A stretch of 64,000 nucleotides of DNA from Gibbula magus. Its lineage: Eukaryota > Mollusca > Gastropoda > Trochida > Trochidae. Positions within the stretch are counted from its first letter, which is position 1. The number at the start of each line of letters is the position of its first letter. Below, one piece after another: positions 52,050 to 62,972 of this stretch. The notes under the pieces were generated by a model. The model was not told the origin of the DNA, ran no database searches, and saw only the letters and a list, made by a program, of their open reading frames with translations. Both the position numbers and the translations under genes were made by a program. The DNA is taken from contig OW388296.1 of the NCBI GenBank assembly GCA_936450465.1, forward strand, positions 14,133,867-14,197,866, in the 5' to 3' direction.

Positions 52050-54260
52050 AGGTAATTAATATTACATTATTTATATTTGTATCCCATGTCAGTTGTCTTT
52101 TGTACCAAGCCTGTATACAAGCGTGTATTGGAAGTAATCAATTAGAGATAAGGCCCAAATGTGGATTGAAAATCTATTTTATGTAACTAGGGTGTGCCAT
52201 AAGATGAGATAAACATGGTATTTGTCAAAAGCTGACAGCTATTCTATTTATTATATGATGTTAGCATTGTAATTACACAAGAACAGGATCGTTTTTATGT
52301 TGAGGGGCTGCTAGGAACATCTCGTCACAGTAACAATCTGACGTCATAATACAACTTAAGTCAGACCATTGTTTTATAGAGTCAGCTTATATCAATCACT
52401 GGTCACAGTGAAAATATCTTTATTGCAGCTTGGTAATCGTGTCTATGTGTCGATATTCTGTAACAGTCCATAATTATTTTGTCCAGTATCTTTTGTTGAA
52501 TTTGCATATACTGAATCATTTACAACCAGAATAACAGAAGAACGATAATGGAAAGCATGTAATAACATAAACCTTCGCCAAGTATCTACATGTGTGTGGA
52601 AAAAAAATCAAATACTGGTCAATTGGATAAACATCCGATCAAGTCATGCCACTTAACGAAAATGTAAGTAGCTTCTTAATGCAAATTATAATGAGTAGTT
52701 GTATGGGTTAATTAACTCAATAACACGATTGGATGTTCTTAAATTACCTCAATTTTATATAAATAATGTTTAAACATTATGACATATCTTTATTGTTCTA
52801 TGCTGTTTGTCACATTCGAGAAAATAATATTATGGTTTCTGAGAAAGCTAATGTGTTACTTTACATCACATGTCCACATAAAAGAGGTTTGTATCAGTCT
52901 ATAAAACATACGACGGCATTGTCGTATCTTCCGAATACAGACTCACCATGTAATTACATCTAATGAATAATCAAAGCAACTTTGATTTCAGATATCTGAG
53001 TTGTCTGGCCCTGACAAAGGTGCGTCGATGTCTCGCTAGAATGACAGATGTACTTGGTTGTTAACATTAAGTTGTACACACTGTGAAGTTCAATAATGGC
53101 ATATAACATGTCATGAATAAACTTGTTTAGCATATAATTAGAGACTTGCCATCTTATTTCTTTATGAAGCAAATTGCTCCTCTATCCACTAATCTACAGT
53201 TCTTAAGGATATCGTAACTCATGTTTCCTAATAAGGTCTTCACTTGGGTAAAACATAACTTCCTGGGACTATGTAAGGATATTGCCTGTATTTACATACA
53301 TGCCTGTATATTACATGTATTACAATGTGAATACATGTCGAACTCCCAGACCAATAGCTTTAACGAAATAGTATTGCTATTTCCCCGTGTACTATTACAT
53401 AATTATGTATTTGTGTTATAATGGGCTTACCAGTTGGTTTGTTCCTTGATCCCTTATGCTGCAATATAAAATCCCCTATCAAACATTTTAAAAATAATAC
53501 AGAAAAAAAGAAGAGGTAAATTTGTGGGTTTGAAATTTATTTTGAGATGCATACTATTGGTTTGTAACACAATTGTATGTGTACAGAAGCATAGGGTTCG
53601 GATAAGTGAGATCAATTTGACAACAAAATACTCGTTTCAATTGTAAATCTTCCGAATGACGGATTTCTGGTTATACAGGGTCAGAGTAATCGGTTTCTGA
53701 CTGTATTAATTGTCAAGTTCAATTTTCGTCATTCATATTTACCTTCACTATTTTTTACATATAATTACTTTATGGCAAAACAAACATAACAGTAGTAATC
53801 ATGGCAATAACAATCAAATCACGCTTTCAACAATTAATTCACAACAGCTTATGATATTGTGATTTGAATGAGTATAAGTTATACCAGGGACAACAATAGC
53901 CATGTGCAATGTCAATATGCCGACCAAACATCGATCCTTTGATGCATGAAGCAAGTTGTCCTTTATGATGCAGATTATAGCCATAAAAGCTGGGATAGTG
54001 ATTTTCTGTAATATAAGGTGCATTGGTTTTGATTTATTGCAAAGAAAAATCACTCCACAGAATGAAGATTGATATATTATCAGAAATCATTTGCAATCAC
54101 CAATTTGTATTTTGAAAATAAAGTTTGAGCCGTAACTTTTGTTTATAATAAAAATGTAATTTTCTTTCTCCAAGACAACATCTAGTACATAATTGTGTTA
54201 TTATTGTCACTAAAACGTACGATAGATGTTGCTGATGACGCCCCCTTATCAATTGATATT

Positions 54261-55925
54261 AGACAAGGCATAAAAGGCATGAATCTTCATGAGTAATAGT
54301 GAAATACCGTCGTGTTATGAGTAACTATTACCATAATGTCGCGTTTATAAGAATACATAAGTTCGAAATCCAAGCATAATGCATATTGCTATCAACGATA
54401 TACGACCTTCAAAGCCAAGACTTGTGGTTCTGTTAAGGATATATTAGAGGGGTAAATTAAAAAAGGACACATGTTCTTTGTATGTTACATAGCAAATATG
54501 CCCTTCTTGAATGCACCTCTTCAATTGTCAAGGAATGTATTGTACATGAACTCAAATTTGTTATGTTGTAAACAGAATTGCCGATTTTATAATAAAGATA
54601 TATGCAACAATTTTTCTTCTACTTACTGCAGTAGAAACGTCATCTTATTTTCATCAGTGTACACAACAAAATGCTGCTGCCGGAGAAAGTCGATTGTGAA
54701 TGATTTGTAAAGAGTTACCCGCAAGTTCATATATCAGTGTACAATAGTTTTATTTTAATGTCTATTCAAGTACACTTGGGGTGTAAAAATCACATTTTCA
54801 AAATGATTGTTGGTCAGAATGTTTGGCATGTAACTTAAAAATTTATAAAATGCAGAAATTTAATTAATAAGAGATGATATCCTCCCTGGACTTAAATTTA
54901 AGTCAGAAAAGCCCTTTTTGGTTTTCCCATCTCGTGTGTTTCTCAGAAATATGAACAGATAATGCTTGACATTTCCAGTTTAGTTTAGTTGACTTTTGAA
55001 TACATGATACATGATATTTTTCAGTCGTGTTTATTACTCGTGGATTGAGTTATCTTGTAGTTTGTATGGTGACGTTTCTTTTGCGGTTTTGTGTATAATA
55101 TAAAGCGTTAAGTTTTATTTTTTATTTGAGTGATGTTATTTTGATAGCCTTCTTTCAATATTTGTTTCCGTAAGTTCATGAGTCTTTTCATTGCAATCAG
55201 AGATAAATTTCAGGGACTATTGTATGAAGATTCTTCACTCAATTTCATTGAATTAACTTGAAATAAATTAAATCCTCTATCGGCTTCTCTCTTGTTGGTA
55301 CATGTACAATTTTGTTGAATAAAAAACACTTTCCATTACCATTAATTACTGTAATTTATTGACACTTGAAGAGTACGCATTCTGTTCTCTTGAATGGCAT
55401 TGATTATTCTACATTTCGTAAACACATATTTTCTCTGGATTCTTGTTCTACATTCTGTAAGTTTGTGACTCACTTTGTTATCTCTACATACTTGATAAAG
55501 CCTTATGATATCCAAAACCTTAACCAATATTGGACAAACATTTACTTGCTGATAAACAATAGAGATCCATTGATCCATATAGTTCACAAACGGCAAATAT
55601 ACCATAAACAGGCGGTGTGGGTTCCTCCATTGATCCTACATACATTGAGTGTTTTGATATAATCAGAGTTTGGTATGAGATACCAAACGGATTCTGTAAA
55701 TCAATAACTAAGTCTGCATTAACACTTATGAAGGGAACTCTTTTTTTGATAACATGCATGCCTGTTTCAGTGATTTAAATAGTTATTAACTTTAAAGTGA
55801 ACACCCAGTTCCCTCCTAGTACACTATTGACATGCTTAACTCGTAGGTTATGTAATATTAAAGTTATCGATTGACGTTTATTAGCATGTCTCAGGTAGAT
55901 GGATCACCGTTGGCAAATTATGTTC
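54261..55925. repeat. Macro-repeat unit U5 (type C, truncated at ~1.7 kb)
   Basis: This unit repeats 47998-49715 of U4 with few changes, including a conserved open frame at 55366-55662. Homology ends at about 55925, where U4 continues differently. This is the right edge of the whole macro-array. Confidence 0.8.
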
Positions 55926-57602
55926 ATTATATATATGTTTGTTGACAACGTGCTTGAAATGGTACGAGATCTATTGCATTATTTAGTTACAGGGCACTAT
56001 GACTTGGTCTCTAAATCCTTGAGGTGGGCTTCGACTCTGTTCAGATCATATCAAAGACAATCAAAATATTCATGAGGGTTAAATATCGTTAGTCATGTCC
56101 TCCTAATGTGAATACCATGCCAGTATACACGCGCCCAAAACGGCTCTGATGTAGCTAATGACTATAAGGTTGTTACAGTAGAACTTGTCTATTGTGTGTG
56201 TCATGAGACTATTTACTGCATCTTCTTAATTTTCTTTACCTAGGATGATATACTATTTTCAACAAATAGTTGAATGTTAGACTCAATGAATTTGCTAGAG
56301 TGTTAAGTAGTTGCATGCTTAACATCAAAACGCCTTTCCCCATCCCGAACCAGTTACGTTGGACGCCCATGTATGAACTTAATGTCATCTACCTGTTTTC
56401 ATAAATACTGTGGCCATCATGTTTTCATAAGGTACTACTAGAGTCAACTGTCAATCTACATGTATGTAATACATGTATGTATTATACAAATAGCATAGTT
56501 CTTGTTCAAATGGTATGGTTTAATACAACAATTGACTTCAAGTTCAATGAATGATTACTTATTGTTAATTATGTTTAAATGTCACATTAAATTGATAATT
56601 ATTTAGAGCCATTTGTCTAAAGATAAAATTTGTCTCAAAACTCTTTAAATCTGTGACATAATAAAATTTTAATTATTCTGTCAAAATTACTTTGTCCTCA
56701 GATAACATAATTGAACTCAATACTCAATATATGAATGTTTCTTTCACAAAGAGACTGTACAATGACAAACATGAGAGAACAATTTAAGATTGTACAAGAG
56801 CATACGATTAAAGGCATTCCAGAGTCAGAGTCTTCATATTGTATTGAGTGAGTAATATATAAAAATAGAATTTACGTGAAATAAGGGAATCAAACTAATT
56901 ACATATTGATTACAAATAAGAACGGTTTCTTTGTCTATAGTATTGTATGTTGTTATCTAAATATATGAAGTATTGAACATGATGATAGTTTCCCAAAAGC
57001 ATAACAATTGTGACCTCCCACATTGAACTGACAGATCGGCATTTTACATTCTTATCATCCTCCATTTCAAACTTGATAGGTTTCAATATGCTTAATTAAT
57101 GCTGTAATATACGAGTATCAATGTTGATCTGTCCTTTCGAGAGATGGTAATGTCATCGATCTTAATTACTGAACGACAAAGCCATTGTCAATAGCACTCA
57201 CACTGACGTACAACTAAGATGTCACAGAACATTATCTATTAGTTTGATATTGATAATCATACATATGTTATAAATGTGATAAGAGTTATATCTCATATCT
57301 GTAATATCTTTATCAATATTTGGAGATAGTGGAGCTAAATTATTTGAAAACAAAGCATCATTTTGACATTTCACAAATTACTCATCGCTCATTGTGAACA
57401 CAAAAATCACAAATCATTGCTATTCTTATTCTTGTTTAATGTTATGATATTATTTTATATGAATATTAGCATTGATATAAATAATCTAAATATTTTTCAA
57501 TAGATCGTTTCATTACATATAAGGTGTTGTTGCCATTATATATTGAGTTATCGACGATATGTTTTACCTAGATGTAAGAATAATGACAGACATTCCGGGG
57601 TC
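55926..57602. other. AT-rich sequence outside the macro-array
   Basis: I see no gene here. The only structure noted is a small direct repeat of ACATGTATGTA at about 56458-56482. It separates the macro-array from the satellite system. Confidence 0.6.
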
Positions 57603-57828
57603 TGTGAAGTTAGCATACAGTTCCTTATTCCGTATTACTTATTCAAAATGTGAAGTTAGCAAACAGTTACTTAGTCCTTATTCCCTATTCAAAATGTGAA
57701 ATTAGCAAACAGTTACTTATTCCTTATTCCCTATTCAAAATGTGAAGTTAGCAAACAGTTACTTATTCCTTATTCCCTATTCAAAATGTGAAGTTGGCGA
57801 ACAGTTACTTATTCCTTATTCAATTGTT
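57603..57828. repeat. 46-bp minisatellite, five copies
   Basis: Copies start at 57603, 57649, 57695, 57741 and 57787, exactly 46 bp apart. Each reads TGTGAAGTTAGCAAACAG followed by a pyrimidine-rich TTACTTATTCCTTATTCCC-type tail. The first and last copies are the most diverged. The TGTGAAGTTAG...TTACTTATTC core also occurs in the 194-bp satellite downstream. Confidence 0.9.
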
Positions 57829-57974
57829 TTGCAATTCACACTTGTCCGTAGCTTATTATTAACTATTTAAGAATGCAAACAACAATAACGTTCTTCTCTT
57901 GTGTGCCGGTAGTTTAAAACTTAACACAGAAAGCCCACAGCGTTGTGCATAGCTGAACTGAGCGCTCCACGAGC

Positions 57975-57982
57975 TATAAATA
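57975..57982 (+). promoter_or_regulatory. TATA-box-like site (TATAAATA)
   Basis: A consensus TATAAATA lies 26 bp upstream of an ATG in good context (CAACATGG) at 58001. Activity is not shown. The site lies in a degenerate edge unit of the satellite, whose regular units carry TATATAAG. Confidence 0.35.
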
Positions 57983-58000
57983 GCACGCAGTTGATTCAAC

Positions 58001-58123
58001 ATGGCGTCGCTTCAATCTGTTGCTGTCCAAATCAAATCAAAGATAGCTTCCATGTCAGCACATAGCGATTTGAATACAATAAACAAATATTTAGTTTATC
58101 TCAAAAGTTCATGTGAGCTGTAA
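58001..58123 (+). CDS. Possible 40-codon first exon or small frame
   Basis: It starts MASLQSVAVQIKSKIASMS in a favourable CAACATGG context just below a TATA-like box, and ends at TAA 58121. A donor-like GTGAGC at 58113 could instead end a coding first exon at 58112. No downstream exon was identified. The 3' half is recognisably related to the satellite unit (TCAGCACAT, TGAGCTGTAA and AATCTGTTGCTG-type words in the same order). It could be the ancestral promoter/exon from which the satellite grew, or a chance frame in a degenerate unit. The TATA is close enough to the ATG that the leader would be very short or absent, which argues against a normal start. Confidence 0.2.
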   Translation: MASLQSVAVQIKSKIASMSAHSDLNTINKYLVYLKSSCEL

Positions 58124-58170
58124 CAATAGTTTATAAACGACGTGCTCCGCGAACATCGCAATAAAGGTCC

Positions 58171-60094
58171 ATCTGAATCCGTTGCTGAGAGTGTGAAGTG
58201 AGTTACTTATTCGATATTGGACATTTCTGTCGCTGGCACCCGTTTCGGAATACATAGGTTTATATAAGTATCAGCACATGTTAGTTCCGTCTCAAGGGTA
58301 CATTTGAGCTGTAATAAAGTTTAAGTTACGGCCTTGAACCTGTTCTGTGGGCTCGTCATAGGTCAATCTGAATCCGTTGCTGAGAGTGTGAAGTGAGTTA
58401 CTTATTCGATATTGGACATTTCTGTCACTGGCAGCCGTTTCAGAATACATAGGTTTATATAAGAATCAGCACATGTTAGCTCCGTCTCAAGGGTACATTT
58501 TAGCTACAATAAAGTTTTAGTTACGGCCTTGAACTAGCGCTGTGGGCTCGACATAGTCAATCTGAATCCGTTGCTGAGAGTGTGAAGTTAGTTACTTATT
58601 CGATATTTGACATTTCTGTAGCTGGTACCCGTTTCAGAATACATAGGTTTATATAAGTATCAGCACATGTTAGCTCCGTCTCAAGGGTACATTTTAGCTA
58701 TAACAAAGTTTTCGTTACGGCCTTGAACCAGCGCTGTGGGCTCGACATAGTCAATCTGAATCCGTTGCTGAGAGTGTGAAGTTAGTTACTTATTCGATAT
58801 TGGACATTTCTGTCGCTGGCACCCGTTTCAGAATACATAGGTTTATATAAGTATCAGCACATGTTAGCTTCGTCTCAAGGGTACATGTTAGCTATAACAA
58901 AGTTTAGTTACGGCCTTGAACCAGCGGTGTGGGCACGTCATAGGTCAATCCGAATCCGTTGCCGAGAGTGTGAAGTGAGTTACTTATTCGATATTGGACA
59001 TTTCTATAGCTGGTACCCGTTTCAGAATACATAGGTTTATATAAGTATCAGCACATGTTAGCTCCGTCTCAAGGGTACATTTTAGCTATAACAAAGTTTT
59101 CGTTACGGCCTTGAACCAGCGCTGTGGGCTCGACATAGTCAATCTGAATCCGTTGCTGAGAGTGTGAAGTTAGTTACTTATTCGATATTGGACATTTCTG
59201 TCGCTGGCACCCGTTTCAGAATACATAGGTTTATATAAGTATCAGCACATGTTAGCTTCGTCTCAAGGGTACATGTACATGTTAGCTATAACAAAGTTTA
59301 GTTACGGCCTTGAACCAGCGGTGTGGGCACGTCATAGGTCAATCCGAATCCGTTGCCGAGAGTGTGAAGTGAGTTACTTATTCGATATTGGACAATTCTG
59401 TAGCTGGTACCCGTTTCAGAATACATAGGTTTATATAAGTATCAGCATATGTTAGCTCCTTCTCAAGGGTACATTTTAGCTATAACAAAGTTTTAGTTAC
59501 GGCCTTGAATCAGCGCTGTGGGCTCGACATAGTCAATCTGAATCCGTTGCTGAGAGTGTGAAGTTAGTTACTTATTCGATATTGGGCAATTCTGTCGCTG
59601 GCACCCGTTTCACAATACATAGGTTTAGATAAGAATCAGCACATGTTAGCTTCGTCTCATGGATACATTTTAGCTATAACAAAGTTTTAGTTACGGCCTT
59701 GAACCAGCGCTGTGGGCTCGTCATAGGTCAATCCGAATCCGTTGCTGAGAGTGTGAAGTTAGTTACTTATTCGATATTGGACAATTCTGTCGCTGGCACC
59801 CGTTTCACAATACATAGGTTTATATAAGAATCAGCATATGTTAGCTTCGTCTCAAGGATTCATTTTAGCTATAACAGAAAGCCTTGAACCAGCGCTGTGG
59901 GCTCGTCATAGGTCAATCTGAATCCGTTGCTGAGAGCGTGAAGTGAGTTACTTATTCGACATTGGACATTTCTGTAGCTGGTAGCCGTTTCAGAATACAT
60001 AGGTTTAAATAAGTATCAGCACATGTTAACTCCGTCTCAAGGGTATACTTTAGCTATAACAAAGTTTTAGTTACGGCCTTGAACTAGCGCTGTG
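58171..60094. repeat. ~194-bp satellite, ten copies
   Basis: Units start (at ATCTGAATCC or ATCCGAATCC) at 58171, 58366, 58560, 58754, 58948, 59142, 59342, 59536, 59731 and 59916. Most spacings are 194-195; 200 and 185 occur once each, and the last unit is cut at 60094. Each unit contains GTGAAGTGAGT or GTGAAGTTAGT, CGATATTGGACATTTCTGT, a TATATAAG-type word (first at 58261-58268), CAGCACATGTTAGC, and AGCGCTGTGGGCTCG. Units 4-5 and 6-7 share linked variants, so part of the array is duplicated as a dimer. No long frame runs through it. Confidence 0.95.
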
Positions 60095-61673
60095 TCCGTC
60101 CGTCACTTTTTCGACTTCTTCTCCAGAACCAATAACTCTAGAGAGCTGAACTTTTATGTACAGACTCCTTGGCCAATGGGGATTCTAAATTGTAGATTAG
60201 GTGACCCTGTGACCCCAAATAAGGGCCCCAGGGGTCATAACCTTAAAAGCTATTTTCATCTTCTTCTCCAGAACCAATGACTCCAGAGAGTTGAAATTGT
60301 ATGTACAGACTCCTTGACCCCAAATAAGGGCCTCACAGGCCATTACCTAAAATCCTGTTTTCATCTTTTTCTCCGGAACAAAAAGACCTAGAAGGATGTA
60401 ATATGGTATGCAAACTCTTTCACCAATGGGGATTCTAACTTGTAAATTTTGTGACTCTTTGACCCCAAATATGGGCCACAGCCTAAAACACCGTTGAAAA
60501 TGAATTTTGAACTGATATTTTATGACACTTCAATCACTTTATTTGAAATGTATGTCGACTTGAGATAACAATCTACATTGTGGGCATGTTTGTCAAATTG
60601 ATGTAATCAATGTGAAATGAGAACTATTTAATAGCCTATGAACTGAAAATTGTGACAAGCCACAAAGGACTAAATTGAAGAGGAGTTAAGAATTCTTTTA
60701 TTTTACATGAGATATGTGAACTGCATATGACTGTTTATGAAATGATAAGATAAGATTATTTTCATCTTCTTCTCCAGAATGAAAAGACCTAGAAGGTTGT
60801 CATGTTGTGTAAAGAGTCTTTAGCCAATGGAGATTCTAAATTGTAGATTCGGTGACCCTATGGCCCCAAATAAGGGCCTCACAGGCCATTACCTAAAATC
60901 CTGTTCTCATCCAGAACAAACTAGAAGGAATATTGCGTTCAGAATGTTTAGTTTGGATGACAAGGCTTAGAACCGATAAAATTGTGCAGAGATTTTTCAG
61001 CCAAGGTGATTCTAAATTGTACTATGTACCATGCGATTCATCACATTGCCTGTTCTCTTTAAGCCTTATACAGTTAGATCAGTGCTGCCAGTGTTTAGTG
61101 CAAGCAAGAGTCTATTACATAATTTGGCGGTAAAACACAAAAAACACAGCTGGCTTGTAACCAGAGCCAAGGGGTCAGAATATTGCATAATCTCCTGTGT
61201 GTTGACCTTGCTGACTGCTCTCTCTCTCAATTTCAAGACTAAGATTTGTCAGGGTTAGGGATTGTACATTTTATTTAGACAACATATTTCTGTCTTCATC
61301 ATCAAACAAAATAAACTCTGATGAGCTACAGAGCCCATGGCTCCATTTTTCATATTCTTTCTCAGAAACGCTGGGTCTGGGGAGCTGAAATTGTGTATAC
61401 AGACTCCTTGGCCATTTGGGATTCTTATTTGTAGATTTGGTGACCCTGTGGTCGCAAATAAGGCCTAACAGGCCATATCCTTAAAACCTATTTTCATCTT
61501 CTTCCCCAGAACAAAAAGACCTAGAAGGCTGAAATAATGTGTACAGACTCTGTAGCCAATGGGGATTCTAAATTGTAGATTAATTTGGTGACCCTGTGGC
61601 CCCAAATTAGGGACTCCCAGGCCTTGACCTAAAACCTATTTTCATCTTCTCTGGAACAAAAAGACCTAGAAGA
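60095..61673. repeat. Degenerate dispersed-repeat field
   Basis: It contains repeated, diverged words: CTTCTTCTCCAGAACCAAT, GTACAGACTCCTTGGCCAAT, GGGGATTCTAAATTGTAGAT and GTGACCCCAAATAAGGGCC. They recur at irregular spacing (near 60115, 60260, 60365, 60770, 60850, 61370, 61495 and 61590), with AT-rich spacers such as 60500-60760 and 60930-61350. It looks like several broken copies of one family related to the element that follows. Short frames here are not gene-like. Confidence 0.65.
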
Positions 61674-61680
61674 TTTTTTA

Positions 61681-62603
61681 TCCCACCGGTATGTAATACC
61701 GTGGGATATAGTCATCACCCCGTCCTTCTGTCCGTCCGTCCATAATCATTTCGGTTCCGGAGCAGAACTCGAAAACCGTTCATGATATCTTTCTGAAACT
61801 TTCCATGTGTATTTACCCACCAACTGAAGTGGTGCCTTTTGATATTTTAAGATTTCTGAAAATTTTATTTTTGGTCGTTTCCATAGAAACATGTTGAAAT
61901 TGGACTTTGTTCAGAGACAGGTTCGTTTCCGGTGCACAGCTCCAAAACCGTTCATCATATCTTCCTGAAACTTTGCATGTGTATTACCAACCAACTGAAG
62001 TGGTGCTTTTTGATATTTTCAGATTTCTGATTTTTTTTTATTTGTTTTCGTTTCCATAGAAGCATGTTGAAGTTGGACTTTGTTCAGAGACAGGTTCGTT
62101 TCCGGTGCACAGCTACAAAACCGTTCATCATATCTTCCTGAAACTTTGCATGTGTATTACCCACTAACTGAAGTGGTGCCTTTTAATATTTTCAGATTTC
62201 TGAAAATTTTATTTTTGTTCGTTTCCATAGAAACTTGTTGAATTTGGACTTTGTTCAGAGACAGGTTCGTTTCCGGAGCACAGCTCCAAAACCGTTCATC
62301 ATATCTTCCTGAAACTTTGCATGTGTATTACCCACTAACTGAAGTGGTGCCTTTTGATATTTTCAGATTTTTTTCTGAAAAAGTTATTTTTTTCTGTTTC
62401 CATAGAAACATGAGAGGGATGTTGGTTGTTGTTGATTTTGACTGCTTCTGGAGCAGAAGTCTAAAACCCTTAACATACCTGAAACTCAGCATCTGTAATA
62501 CCCACTATCTGAAGTATGGTAGTAGATACACAAGTATCTGTCAAAGATGTGTTTTACAAAGTATGTGGAACCGGTGGGATATGTCATCTTCTGATGACTC
62601 TTG
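61681..62603. mobile_element. Long form of the TCCG/GTGGGATAT element
   Basis: It begins TCCCACCGGTATGTAATACC after TTTTTTA (61674-61680) and ends ACCGGTGGGATATGTCATC...GATGACTCTTG. These ends match the 280-bp elements in U1 and U2, but the interior is expanded by tandem units of about 172 bp. The word GGACTTTGTTCAGAGACAGG occurs at 61902, 62075 and 62246. A second TTTTTTA is not present on the right. The internal frame 62251-62766 crosses the element end and is not gene-like. Confidence 0.8.
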
Positions 62604-62917
62604 TTCAGGAATCTTTGCACTTGAACAGCCAATTTTCTCAAAATGTAGTTTCAAGTCATGTTTTCTTTGTGCACTGACACTGAACAAATTTTTCATTTTT
62701 CATATGAAGGGATTGTACTTTATCCAGAGAATAAACTGTTTCAGTCTTCAACAAGAAACAATATAAACCATGATGAGATACAGGCTTTATTTTTCCTATT
62801 TTTCTCCATTACCAAAAGGTCTAGAGAGCTGAAATGTTCTGACCTGTTAGCCAAAGTGGATTATACATTGTAGGTTTGGCAACACCGTGACCCCAAATAT
62901 GGATCACAGGGTCATAA
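62604..62917. repeat. Further dispersed-repeat remnant
   Basis: It contains words of the 60095-61673 family (GTCTAGAGAGCTGAAATG, GTGACCCCAAATATGG, CAGGGTCATAACCTG). The long element therefore seems to lie inside a tract of this family. No gene seen. Confidence 0.5.
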
Positions 62918-62972
62918 CCTGACTCCCTCGGAGGTCTGACCTGACCTCGACCTGCGGTCTCGGGAGTCAGGT
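62918..62972. repeat. 11-bp inverted repeat, GC-rich
   Basis: ACCTGACTCCC (62918-62928) and GGGAGTCAGGT (62962-62972) are exact reverse complements around a 33-base GC-rich loop. The tract is compositionally unlike the AT-rich sequence that follows. Confidence 0.7.

Larger units (their letters stand above)
47998..54260. repeat. Macro-repeat unit U4 (type C, ~6.3 kb)
   Basis: The first ~310 bp match the start of U0. From 48308 to 50606 the sequence is foreign to the A and B units; its first part, to about 49715, recurs in U5. Homology to U1 and U2 resumes at 50607 in the middle of the small TTTTTTA-flanked element and continues to the unit end. The right half is near-identical to the right half of U3. 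No convincing gene was seen. Confidence 0.8.
57829..58170. repeat. Degenerate edge unit of the 194-bp satellite
   Basis: Words of the satellite appear here in order but strongly diverged: GAACTGAGCGCTCCACGAGC against GAACTAGCGCTGTGGGCTCG, TTCAATCTGTTGCTG, TGTCAGCACAT, and TCATGTGAGCTGTAACAATAG against ACATTTGAGCTGTAATAAAG. It holds the TATA-like box and the small frame. Confidence 0.5.

Noticed and set aside
58680..58765. A-box/B-box-like words in the 194-bp unit (TAGCTATAAC and ATCCGAATCC), suggesting a tRNA-derived repeat
   Set aside because: The B-box-like word matches only about 8 of 11 positions in some units and fewer in the others, and no cloverleaf could be drawn.
60933..61258. Two overlapping short frames between dispersed repeats
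   Set aside because: No motif, no splice or start context, and they lie in degenerate repeat sequence.
62251..62766. A 171-codon open frame, the second longest in the window
   Set aside because: It starts inside the internal repeats of the TCCG element and runs past the element's end into unrelated sequence, so it is a chance frame.
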